39,631 bases of DNA. Origin: a virus. The notes under the pieces are model-generated. The model was not told the DNA's origin. It saw nothing but the letters and a program-made list of their open reading frames with translations, and ran no database searches. The stretch is from IMG/VR virus record IMGVR_UViG_3300042691_009031, positions 1 to 39,631 of that record, one strand, 5' to 3'. Of the stretch, positions 1 to 6,750 are shown in pieces. Each line of letters starts with the position of its first letter. Position 1 is the stretch's first letter. Position numbers and translations under genes: made by a program.

Positions 1-30
1 TTTTTAAGCGGTATGTCGTCCCATAGTCCT

Positions 31-561
31 TTAGCCACAGTTCTTCTCCTTTAGTTTGGCTTCGATGGCATCAGCAAATTCCCAAAAGCCGCCGCCCTCT
101 TGCGTATCATCGAAAGCGATTTGCTTGTCCTCATCCGTCAGCCCAACCCATTCATGTCTATATTTTGCCGTTTCATCGACACGTTCTTGCGATATGTCGC
201 TGGCGTGTACAGGTGCGGTGTCAAAGGTATAAGTTTGGTTAAACAGTTCTCGACCGATTGGGTATTCTTCACCAGCCACGCCACGCATGATTAAGTCATC
301 TTCTTTGACTGGAGTGATGCCTTCTCTGGTGCTTACATGGGTTTCGCCTTTGCGCTGCTCACGAACATGAACAACGATTGGTAACTTCACACATGGTTTC
401 CACTCGTAACCAACCGCCACAGGCTCTTGCTTCTCTGCCTCTGCGATGGCTTGGCGTAGTGCGTCAATTTCCTCTTGCATACGGTCACGAATCATCTGCT
501 CAGTCACAATACCTTCGTGGTCTGGGTGTTCTTCGCATCGTTCTTGCCATGTTTTAATCAT
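31..561 (-). CDS. Hypothetical phage protein, 176 aa
   Basis: No function is recognised. The N-terminal 45 residues are charged and helical (MIKTWQERCEEHPDHEG, then a Glu/Arg-rich stretch ending AEAEKQEPVAVGYEW), and a second acidic part carries EWVGLTDEDKQ near residue 138. I recall similar wording in small early or accessory proteins of Burkholderiales phages and prophages, but cannot verify it here. It is the most downstream gene of the minus-strand run that fits in the window, and its start overlaps the stop of the next upstream gene by 4 nt, so the two are probably translationally coupled. Confidence 0.75.
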   Translation of the reverse strand: MIKTWQERCEEHPDHEGIVTEQMIRDRMQEEIDALRQAIAEAEKQEPVAVGYEWKPCVKLPIVVHVREQRKGETHVSTREGITPVKEDDLIMRGVAGEEYPIGRELFNQTYTFDTAPVHASDISQERVDETAKYRHEWVGLTDEDKQIAFDDTQEGGGFWEFADAIEAKLKEKNCG

Positions 562-803
562 TTCTCACCCCTTGCTCGGATTTCTTCGGCACAGGTAATG
601 CCATCGTTTTGGGCGCACTCGGTTTCACATAACACGGCACACGCCTCACGTTCTTTGTCTATGGCTGCATAAATGTTTCTGGCCTGAAGTGCAAGGTCAT
701 TCCGACGGGTTTCCATAAGCAGCCACCGGGCAAAACCCAGCATTTCATCGGTTACATTGAACCCTTCTTTGGTTGCTCGTTTTTTAATCTCGTTGTTGGT
801 CAT
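558..803 (-). CDS. Small Cys-containing hypothetical protein, 81 aa
   Basis: Unknown function. The C-terminal half reads DKEREACAVLCETECAQ and the protein ends EEIRARGEK. The same ending and the ERE-x-C pattern recur in the next gene, so the two look like paralogues. The N-terminal part (TNNEIKKRATKEGF) is helical. The start overlaps the preceding stop by 4 nt (ATGA), typical of this operon. Four or more cysteines in the C-terminal half could allow metal binding or disulfides, but no known zinc motif is evident. Confidence 0.75.
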   Translation of the reverse strand: MTNNEIKKRATKEGFNVTDEMLGFARWLLMETRRNDLALQARNIYAAIDKEREACAVLCETECAQNDGITCAEEIRARGEK

Positions 804-1057
804 TTCTCACCCCTTGCTCGGATTGCTTGGGCAATACGGCTTCGTTCCCGCAGGCATATCTCAAGTACTTCGTACTGCATTGGTTCCCCGGTGCCTTGTT
901 TTACTATCTCGTAACAACGCTCACGTTCTCCCGCCGCTATAATTTTTGCAAACCTGCGTAAGTCATTGTATGAAGCACCAAATGTAGACTTCTTTTTACC
1001 AATACCAGCAGCATCTGCTATGATAAAAAGTTCTTCTTTGGTCATGTATTTGTCCAT
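800..1057 (-). CDS. Small hypothetical protein, 85 aa, paralogue of its neighbour
   Basis: Unknown function. It starts MDKYMTKEELFIIADAAG, contains AAGERERCYEIVKQ, and ends AQAIRARGEK, matching the ending of the adjacent 81-aa protein. The TKEELFIIADAAGIG segment looks like a short helical module. It overlaps the upstream gene by 16 nt and the downstream gene by 4 nt, so it is firmly embedded in the operon. A second possible start at MTKEE lies four codons in and cannot be excluded. Confidence 0.75.
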   Translation of the reverse strand: MDKYMTKEELFIIADAAGIGKKKSTFGASYNDLRRFAKIIAAGERERCYEIVKQGTGEPMQYEVLEICLRERSRIAQAIRARGEK

Positions 1058-1254
1058 GTTTTCTCCCTAACCTGTTTTATTGTCTTTGCACCATACCCAT
1101 AGTAAGGATGATCTGTTAATGAATCTAACGCTTCCAAAATGTCACAACAAATTTGACGTTCGCGTTCACAAACCAAATGAGCAAAGTGCTCAATATCACC
1201 ATGCAAAGTTAGTCCATTGTCCTCAATAAGTTTAATAACTTGATCTTTTGTCAT
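1042..1254 (-). CDS. Small hypothetical protein, 70 aa
   Basis: Unknown function. MTKDQVIKLIEDNGLTLHGD is followed by LVCERERQICCDILEAL, the same 'helix, then ERExxC' layout as the two following genes, suggesting a diverged three-member paralogous set. It lacks the IRARGEK ending. It overlaps both neighbours (4 nt upstream, 16 nt downstream). Confidence 0.72.
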   Translation of the reverse strand: MTKDQVIKLIEDNGLTLHGDIEHFAHLVCERERQICCDILEALDSLTDHPYYGYGAKTIKQVREKTWTNT

Positions 1255-1583
1255 AACAATATCGCCTCATCTAAAGGAATGGCTCGGGTTGCAGGGTGAA
1301 ACTTATGCACCTGCCCACCTTCCCCATTAACAACTATTTTGTTGTCGCCTGTACGTCCAGCAATTACACCTCGTTGTCCTGTTCTATAAATCTGAACGGG
1401 GGCACCGTGCTTAAACATTATTAACGTAGCCGGTTCTCCAACTCGGCGTAATCTTGGGTCTCCGCTATTAGCTTTTTTAAGAAGCATCGCATCTTTTTTA
1501 TTTTTACAATATGCAATCTCAATATCACCCTCACCAACTGCATACCACCCATCTCTTGTTTTTGCTATCCATCTATCACTCAT
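1251..1583 (-). CDS. Hypothetical protein, 110 aa
   Basis: No family is recognised. The composition is that of a small soluble, beta-rich protein. The first 30 residues (SDRWIAKTRDGWYAVGEGD) and the segment VQIYRTGQRGVIAGRTGD around residues 62-79 look like an SH3-like or KOW-like barrel segment, but this is only an impression from the hydrophobic pattern. Four-nt ATGA overlaps at both ends place it in the same transcript as its neighbours. Confidence 0.72.
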   Translation of the reverse strand: MSDRWIAKTRDGWYAVGEGDIEIAYCKNKKDAMLLKKANSGDPRLRRVGEPATLIMFKHGAPVQIYRTGQRGVIAGRTGDNKIVVNGEGGQVHKFHPATRAIPLDEAILL

Positions 1584-1783
1584 CTCACCCTCGGCTGGCA
1601 GTTATAGGCTTGTGCCCCGTCACGGAATGAACCCATGAAGCGGCAGTCCTCGGTTATCTGTTTGCTCTCCCAAGCAATACCTAAAAGAAAAGCAATACCT
1701 GCTAGTACTATGCAACCAAATGACGTTTGCCATTTTTCTTTGCACCATGCCCATAACTTCTTCAGGTCAATCAAGTCTTTCAT
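1580..1783 (-). CDS. Small single-pass membrane protein, 67 aa
   Basis: A short charged N-terminus (KDLIDLKKLWAWCKEKW) precedes one clear transmembrane segment, FGCIVLAGIAFLLGIAW, at about residues 22-38, followed by a 29-residue polar tail with two cysteines. Positive charge before the segment suggests the N-terminus stays in the cytoplasm. No family is recognised. It overlaps the glycosyltransferase-like gene upstream by 4 nt. Confidence 0.72.
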   Translation of the reverse strand: MKDLIDLKKLWAWCKEKWQTSFGCIVLAGIAFLLGIAWESKQITEDCRFMGSFRDGAQAYNCQPRVR

Positions 1784-2565
1784 TTCAGATTGCCTCCCCC
1801 CTTCATAATGTTCCCACCAAACACATACGTACCAACATGTTCTAGTTTGATAAACGGTTGGGCATAGACTTTGCCACCGTGCTTACGCCACAGGTCACAG
1901 AAGTGGTAATCCTCAGATAACAGAGCACCCGTGCTGTCAATGCTTGTAGCAAAGAACTCATGGGTCAGGGGTTTAGCGTATTCACCAGTCTTAGGATCTT
2001 TAAATGAGGATGTCCGGTAGGTAGGCACATGATCCTTGAGGATCTCAAACACCCGCCGTTTGATCAGCATGAACCCTGTCCCGGCGTGACGAACTTCGAT
2101 GCACCCTTCTTCGTCAGTTTCTTGCTTCTTTCCAACCATGTTAAACACAAACGCTCCACCATACTCGGCCAAGTCTTTTTTCCCGGCCTTTGCCGCCTGC
2201 TCCACCTTAGTCCAGTCAATCTCTTTCTTGGGATACATCCCGCACACAATGTCCCGATCAGCCGCCATCAGTTGTGCCACGGCATGACCATCGTAAGAAA
2301 TGTCAGCATCAATGAACATCAGATAGTCAAAACCCTTCTCAAGGAACAGGCGGGCCAAGTCGTTACGGGCACGGGTGATGAGACTCTCGTTCATAATCTG
2401 CGCCCAGTAGACGGGCACACCCACAGACTTCATCTTGTTGATTGTCCCGAGTAAGCCAGCGACATAGTGACCCGTACACATCCCGCCATACATCGGAGTA
2501 GCGATCATCAGGGAGGGTTTGTCGGACTTCTCTTGTGGCATATCTTTTTCTTCAAACGTGGTCAT
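1780..2565 (-). CDS. Glycosyltransferase-like protein (GT-A fold), 261 aa
   Basis: Likely a nucleotide-sugar-dependent glycosyltransferase of the GT-A type. The hydrophobic-acidic motif LMFIDADIS at residues 82-90 fits the metal-binding DxD site, and an upstream SLITRARNDLARLFL segment is shared with the phage's second copy at 22273-23004. The C-terminal part has SEDYHFCDLWRKHGGKVYAQP, matching the GEDYLFCDRARDAGFQVW block of that copy. The start is supported by GAGGAAAG ahead of the ATG, though an internal start (MPQEK, residue 9) is possible. It overlaps the methyltransferase gene, so the pair may modify a virion or host glycan. The substrate is unknown. Confidence 0.85.
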   Translation of the reverse strand: MTTFEEKDMPQEKSDKPSLMIATPMYGGMCTGHYVAGLLGTINKMKSVGVPVYWAQIMNESLITRARNDLARLFLEKGFDYLMFIDADISYDGHAVAQLMAADRDIVCGMYPKKEIDWTKVEQAAKAGKKDLAEYGGAFVFNMVGKKQETDEEGCIEVRHAGTGFMLIKRRVFEILKDHVPTYRTSSFKDPKTGEYAKPLTHEFFATSIDSTGALLSEDYHFCDLWRKHGGKVYAQPFIKLEHVGTYVFGGNIMKGGGNLK

Positions 2566-3149
2566 ACTTTCCTCACAATAAGTTGGTATCCGCTGTAGGC
2601 AATAACTAATTCGTTTTCAAATAGAGTAGTGAAAACATCTACCGCAAATTTAGGGCGGTCAAGTAAAGTGAACCCGGGCGGTTTCCACATGTAATCATCA
2701 AATACCATGAACCCTCCACGTTTTAGCAGCGGCCACGCCATGCAGGCATCTGTCAAAACATCTTTAGCGATATGCGAACCATCAATGTAGATGAAGTCAA
2801 ATGAGTATTTTTCTTGGGTTACGGCGGGTAACCATTGTGTTGACATCCCCCTGCACTTTGTAACTCTCCGCTCAGGGTGCTTCTCCCGCACGGTGTTTAT
2901 GTTGTGCTCAAACCGTAACTCGGCCCCATCCATCTCGTTGTTGACATGCTCGGCCCCGCCCTCCCATGTGTCAATGCAGACAATCTCACCACCATCTACC
3001 ATCATGTTTTCAATAATCCATACAGCAGACCGACCCTCAAAGGATCCTATCTCCAAGAAACTTTTACGCTCGGGTAGATGCGGGATTATCTTTTCCCACA
3101 CGGGCGGGGACCATTGAAACCAATCTTTTGTAAACTGATATTCGCTCAT
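2562..3149 (-). CDS. Class I SAM-dependent methyltransferase, 195 aa
   Basis: A Rossmann-type methyltransferase, probably of the Methyltransf_24 type. Motif I is FLEIGSFEGRSAVWI (residues 31-45), the ribose-binding acidic residue fits IVCIDTWEGG (57-65), and the metal/active-site strand is DFIYIDGSHIAKD (118-130), followed by LLKRGGFMVFDDYMW. Its length is normal for the family. The adjacency and 4-nt overlap with a glycosyltransferase-like gene suggest a sugar or glycan-linked substrate rather than DNA. No DNA-methylase motif such as DPPY or NPPY is seen. Confidence 0.87.
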   Translation of the reverse strand: MSEYQFTKDWFQWSPPVWEKIIPHLPERKSFLEIGSFEGRSAVWIIENMMVDGGEIVCIDTWEGGAEHVNNEMDGAELRFEHNINTVREKHPERRVTKCRGMSTQWLPAVTQEKYSFDFIYIDGSHIAKDVLTDACMAWPLLKRGGFMVFDDYMWKPPGFTLLDRPKFAVDVFTTLFENELVIAYSGYQLIVRKV

Positions 3150-3631
3150 CGTCTTCCTCTCGGTCTTCCTTTAGCCACGCCCCAGTTACTTCTCTTTTGT
3201 GCATCAAATAACAGGTCACTGAAAATATGCTCAGTCTCGTGTTGGTTGTATTTCCTCCTTGTTTTAGCACGATCGTTGCTTTCTTCTATTACTTTATCTG
3301 TATCCGCAGGGCGCTCTGACATAACAGACTTGGAACAAATCAAAACTAACTCGTCAAAGGTTTTGTTTCCGTTCCACAAGCAAGTGTTCAACGTGGGTAA
3401 GTAAGCCGCAACATAACGTGTTATTGAGTTACGAAACTGCGATCTAAATCTTGGGGTGCGTTTAATAGAAAATATCTCGTCTTCTTTAAGTTTGTACTTT
3501 AGGCTAAACGAATAACAAAGTTTTCCCATGTTTATATTTGGTCTTTCTTTCCAAGCCTCAACAATTGCTTTATCCCAAGCCTCTTGCAGAAACTCCTGTC
3601 GGGCTTCTTGAATCTCATCCAATAGATTCAC
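3146..3631 (-). CDS. Hypothetical protein, 161 aa
   Basis: Unknown. The protein is strongly charged and helical in its first 40 residues (LLDEIQEARQEFLQEAWDKA) and ends in a basic tail (WGVAKGRPRGRR), which would suit nucleic-acid binding. The central region contains RSQFRNSITRYVAAYLP. It overlaps the methyltransferase gene by 4 nt and the gene upstream by 4 nt. Confidence 0.72.
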   Translation of the reverse strand: MNLLDEIQEARQEFLQEAWDKAIVEAWKERPNINMGKLCYSFSLKYKLKEDEIFSIKRTPRFRSQFRNSITRYVAAYLPTLNTCLWNGNKTFDELVLICSKSVMSERPADTDKVIEESNDRAKTRRKYNQHETEHIFSDLLFDAQKRSNWGVAKGRPRGRR

Positions 3632-4110
3632 TTTGTTCCCCTGTACGTTGTGCGCATCAATTCTTCATAGGAAAACTTCTTACCCAATGATTGAACTGCA
3701 TCTACGTGTTCTTTTGAAAACTTAAGCACAGTGTTATCAAATATAAATGCGTATTTAGGTATTGTTATGTATCTGCGTAAAAAGTTTCGCCCTGTCTGAG
3801 TCAGTCGCCAAAAACCTGAGCCACGTTTGTCATCGTCTTTTTGTTTAATTGCTCGTTCTAATAAGTTCCAATGCTGAAGAATCGACATGGTTTTGGCCCG
3901 TAACATCCACTTAGGGGCTTTGGATAATTCAATCCATTCGTTTCTGCGGAATCGTTTGAGCATCCAAATCATTCCTCGTACGTGTGTACTTGTTACTTGA
4001 TATGCGTGTATCTTGCCCCACCGCCGACAGCATGGGCATCTACCGCCTTCGCCTTTGATTGTTTGCCTATATTCCTTTCGGGCTTCGGCTAACGTCTTTA
4101 CTTTTCTCAT
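3628..4110 (-). CDS. Hypothetical zinc-binding, winged-helix-like protein, 160 aa
   Basis: The N-terminal region carries GGRCPCCRRWGKIHAYQV (residues 22-39), a compact Cys-rich knuckle that could hold a metal, although only three cysteines and one histidine are visible. The middle part, including SILQHWNLLERAIKQ and SGFWRLTQTGRNFLRRYI, follows the helix plus beta-wing pattern of small MarR-like or PadR-like DNA-binding domains ('W-x-LT-x-x-G-x-x-F-L'). It may therefore be a DNA-binding regulator, but this is inference from pattern only. It overlaps both neighbours by 4 nt. Confidence 0.72.
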   Translation of the reverse strand: MRKVKTLAEARKEYRQTIKGEGGRCPCCRRWGKIHAYQVTSTHVRGMIWMLKRFRRNEWIELSKAPKWMLRAKTMSILQHWNLLERAIKQKDDDKRGSGFWRLTQTGRNFLRRYITIPKYAFIFDNTVLKFSKEHVDAVQSLGKKFSYEELMRTTYRGTK

Positions 4111-4340
4111 AGTTTCGCCTCTCCGACTTCGTTTATTAATTTTATTCTTACAGACCGCCTCTTCTTATTTAAAAACTTCTGTATCTGCTTCCTTTCTTCT
4201 TCGGTTTTAAAGGGCCATGCGAGTCGAATCTTATCCATGTCAATGCCTTCGCACGTTTCTTCGACTTGCTTCTGAACCTCTTTACTTACCAATTGATCAA
4301 CCATCCACTGTGTTACGTCGGGCACGTTCAATCTCCTCAC
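4107..4340 (-). CDS. Hypothetical protein, 77 aa
   Basis: No family is recognised. It is a small charged protein with a basic patch KKRRSVRIK near the C-terminus and an acidic middle. It begins within the 3' end of the upstream gene (44-nt overlap in another frame) and ends with a 4-nt overlap with the next gene, so it is likely co-translated. An alternative start at MVDQL (residue 13) would reduce the overlap. Confidence 0.62.
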   Translation of the reverse strand: MRRLNVPDVTQWMVDQLVSKEVQKQVEETCEGIDMDKIRLAWPFKTEEERKQIQKFLNKKRRSVRIKLINEVGEAKL

Positions 4341-4581
4341 TAACTTGTTTTGCCTCTGTGTCCGTTAAGTAAACGTAGTAAATTGAATTAGCCATACGTC
4401 TGCCAACCCCCTCTAACCTTTTACCTACATTACAGATCTTTAGTAACGCAATACGATTATTGATCAACTCAGGCGTGGGCGGTATCTCGGCATCCAACTC
4501 TCCAAAGATACTACCCATGCGCCCTGTGTTATCGGCGTTTATCTCCACCCGCACCGTTACTTTGTGTGTCGATTTCATCAT
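4297..4581 (-). CDS. Hypothetical protein, 94 aa, sharing a module with its neighbour
   Basis: Unknown function. Residues about 40-82 (ELINNRIALLKICNVGK, then LEGVGRRMANSIYYVYL) align by eye with the C-terminus of the adjacent 280-aa protein (EEIATCVAMLKILNDGG, then ISGMGVRVSSSEYYVLV). The pattern is 'helix, Gly turn, GhGhRhxxSxYYVhh', suggesting a small alpha/beta module duplicated between the two genes. There is an 11-nt gap to the upstream gene. Confidence 0.72.
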   Translation of the reverse strand: MMKSTHKVTVRVEINADNTGRMGSIFGELDAEIPPTPELINNRIALLKICNVGKRLEGVGRRMANSIYYVYLTDTEAKQVSEEIERARRNTVDG

Positions 4582-4592
4582 GGTGATTATAA

Positions 4593-5435
4593 CTACGCTT
4601 TTGCATTACTATCAAATGGTACTAGAACGTAGTATTCACTAGAGGAAACCCGAACCCCCATGCCGGAGATATTTCCACCATCGTTTAAGATCTTTAGCAT
4701 AGCGACACACGTAGCGATTTCCTCGGGTAATTGTTCAAACGTCTCATAAACCTTGGACCCATGATTCTGCCCACGGAAGTCACTCTCAGTAACATCTTGT
4801 GTTGTCACCGCTATCCGGCCATGCTCAATGAACAACACGTGGTGCTTACGAACACACTTTCTTTTGCGTTCCATAGTCAACTCGTAGAGGTCCAAACCCT
4901 CGTCAGCAATCTTCTGAAACTCAGGCGTGATAAATGCAACCCCCATATCTTTAAGCCGCCTAACTTCTTTATACAAGTTATCCCAACGTAGGTCGTTGAA
5001 GATCCTTGAATAACGGCTACCCTCTTCCCTCCATTCTTTGACCGCTTTATAAGCCACGTTCTCGGTTTGACGCATCACCTCCTCGTAACCAAATGGCACG
5101 ATATGATCGACAGCAATCTTGATTGCCTTGGTAAAGTCCTTGGTAATCTTGCGATGCCGCTCGGTGTTACCGTGCCGATACTTTTGGTTTTGGATCATCC
5201 GAGACTCGATAGTCCACTCAGCCCCATTCCAAGTCGTTCTACCCAAAAACTTATCCATCTGTGGGAACCGGGGATCTTTGAAAGCCGCTTGTTGGAACAA
5301 GGCTTTGTCGTGTGAGTAATGCCTTGGGTCGTGGGCCATGACCTCAAAATTAGGAGCCCGGGCCTTGCGTATAAACTCCTTAAGGAATGTTTGTAACTCA
5401 GGGACGAACTCTTCGATAGGCTTATTGAATTTCAT
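4593..5435 (-). CDS. Hypothetical protein, 280 aa
   Basis: Not assigned to a family. The protein is charged and mostly helical, with a His/Lys-rich centre (RKRKCVRKHHVLFIEHG, about residues 192-208). The last 45 residues form the module shared with the adjacent 94-aa protein. The start is well supported: AAGGAGAGTGAA directly precedes the ATG, the leader shared by several genes of this operon. It might act in DNA metabolism given its place in the early run, but no catalytic motif is seen. Confidence 0.75.
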   Translation of the reverse strand: MKFNKPIEEFVPELQTFLKEFIRKARAPNFEVMAHDPRHYSHDKALFQQAAFKDPRFPQMDKFLGRTTWNGAEWTIESRMIQNQKYRHGNTERHRKITKDFTKAIKIAVDHIVPFGYEEVMRQTENVAYKAVKEWREEGSRYSRIFNDLRWDNLYKEVRRLKDMGVAFITPEFQKIADEGLDLYELTMERKRKCVRKHHVLFIEHGRIAVTTQDVTESDFRGQNHGSKVYETFEQLPEEIATCVAMLKILNDGGNISGMGVRVSSSEYYVLVPFDSNAKA

Positions 5436-5436
5436 T

Positions 5437-5622
5437 TCACTCTCCTTTTGTTTTTACAGTGATCTCGAAACCATCAGCGATGCGATTCACCTCAACTTCT
5501 TTACTGATGATCTTATCCATCATAAGTGCCATAGTTTTAACGCCACGCAATAACTTGTAATTGCGATAGTGCAACCACACAATCCAAGTCCCCATCAACG
5601 AAAACAAAACTGCAGATTCCAT
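5437..5622 (-). CDS. Small membrane-anchored hypothetical protein, 61 aa
   Basis: The first 20 residues (ESAVLFSLMGTWIVWLHY) form one likely membrane segment. The remaining 40 residues are polar, with a beta-like end (EVNRIADGFEITVKT). Its stop lies one base from the start of the 280-aa gene. No family is recognised. Confidence 0.6.
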   Translation of the reverse strand: MESAVLFSLMGTWIVWLHYRNYKLLRGVKTMALMMDKIISKEVEVNRIADGFEITVKTKGE

Positions 5623-5631
5623 AACACCTCC

Positions 5632-6534
5632 TTAGAAATTGAAAGCAGACAGGATGTCGTCCACTTTCTTCTTGACCGCATGACGCACAAGATCGGATTC
5701 GCGAACCGACTTCGGATCCACCCCGGCAATCACGGATTCCAAATCCTTACGGGCTTTCTCCAGTTTCGGATCGTTCGTTACGTTCAGGCGAGTCAGCAGG
5801 CCACAGAGATCCACCGCATTAGTAATTAGTGAATCACGGAAGATCTGCGTGCGATTCTCCTCGCCATCTTTACCAACACGGGGTTGCGCGGCATCAGCCA
5901 ATTTAGTGCTCATGTGAGACAACACTTCATGAAGACGGCCCCAGAGTTCCTTCATCGCTTCCTGTAACTTGTTATTGAAATGATCTTCGTACTGCCGGGC
6001 CAGATCTCGTTTAACTTCTTCGCCTGCCTGAATCCGAAAATCACCCGCAGTCGGAAGCGGGGTCATCGCGTAACGGAATTTGAATTTGTTACGCAAAGTT
6101 TCGACTTCGGGATATTCGGCGCGATCAAAAAGTGCGCCGAGTTGGAAGGCGGCGGCTGATACCAGTTGCGGATACTCCCGTAGGAAGTCCTCCACCGCAT
6201 CGTTGAATTGACGCTCAAACGAATTAAGGGATGCCTTGTAGTCAAAGAAGTTAGCCATAGGTAGCAGACGTGAGCCACCGTCAGACCAGCAGATCGTTTG
6301 ATCGTAGTGCCAAGTGCGGATCGTACCAACAAGTTTCTGTAACTGCTCAAGTTTCTGCGTACCAGCCAACAGATGCTTGTGGTAGTTACCCGCTCTAGAC
6401 TTCGTACCCTTGGCAGAGTCAATCTCCTCGGATACTTTCTTGTCCAGTTTGCGTCCAGTCCACACGCCGATGTTCAAGTCAATCAGCACGCAGTCAGACA
6501 GATCCATCAGCACGGAAGTATTTTGCACGTTCAT
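5632..6534 (-). CDS. DUF3150-like protein, 300 aa
   Basis: A soluble helical protein whose N-terminal VLIDLNIGVWTGRKLDKKVS resembles the phage and plasmid DUF3150 group, which often occurs beside CobS/MoxR-type ATPases and CobT/VWA proteins. The family name is given from memory. The same context is seen here: the MoxR-like ATPase (8201-9310) and the VWA protein (6751-7944) lie directly upstream. Several Glu/Lys heptad-like stretches (about residues 70-135 and 185-225) suggest coiled coils. The start is fixed by AAGGAGAGTGAA before the ATG. An operator palindrome lies about 20 nt upstream of the start. Confidence 0.8.
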   Translation of the reverse strand: MNVQNTSVLMDLSDCVLIDLNIGVWTGRKLDKKVSEEIDSAKGTKSRAGNYHKHLLAGTQKLEQLQKLVGTIRTWHYDQTICWSDGGSRLLPMANFFDYKASLNSFERQFNDAVEDFLREYPQLVSAAAFQLGALFDRAEYPEVETLRNKFKFRYAMTPLPTAGDFRIQAGEEVKRDLARQYEDHFNNKLQEAMKELWGRLHEVLSHMSTKLADAAQPRVGKDGEENRTQIFRDSLITNAVDLCGLLTRLNVTNDPKLEKARKDLESVIAGVDPKSVRESDLVRHAVKKKVDDILSAFNF

Positions 6535-6552
6535 TTCACTCTCCTTAAAAAG

Positions 6553-6568
6553 TTATAGTCGACTATAA
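6553..6568. promoter_or_regulatory. Operator palindrome, copy 1 of 7
   Basis: TTATAGTCGACTATAA is a perfect 16-bp palindrome without a central base. It fills the short gap between the 58-aa ribbon-helix-helix-like ORF and the 300-aa gene, just ahead of the latter's ribosome binding site. Confidence 0.8.
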
Positions 6569-6571
6569 GTT

Positions 6572-6748
6572 TTACTGCTCGGTTTTACTACTATCATTCT
6601 TTAGATACTCCTTACACAACCACAGCACGAACTGCGAGTAGTTAAGATCTATCCCCGTTCGTTCTGCGTATGCTTTCTTCGCATCATCAATTGCCGCTCG
6701 TGCATCGACACGGATCAATAACGCTTTGTACCCCGGACTAGTGCTCAT
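6572..6748 (-). CDS. Ribbon-helix-helix-like small DNA-binding protein, 58 aa
   Basis: A short ORF beginning MSTSPGYKALLIRVDARAAI and continuing with a helix (KKAYAERTG) and a second helix starting NYSQFVLWLCKEYL. The order 'beta-strand (ALLIRVD), helix, GIDLNYS turn, helix' is that of ribbon-helix-helix (CopG/Arc-type) repressors, which dimerise and read DNA with the strand. Length is right for the family. It starts 2 nt downstream of the VWA gene's stop (VWA stop at 6751, this ATG at 6748), with GGAG shortly upstream inside the VWA gene's end. It is flanked by an operator palindrome, so autoregulation is plausible. No prophage-type cI is present. Confidence 0.62.
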   Translation of the reverse strand: MSTSPGYKALLIRVDARAAIDDAKKAYAERTGIDLNYSQFVLWLCKEYLKNDSSKTEQ

Positions 6749-6750
6749 GG

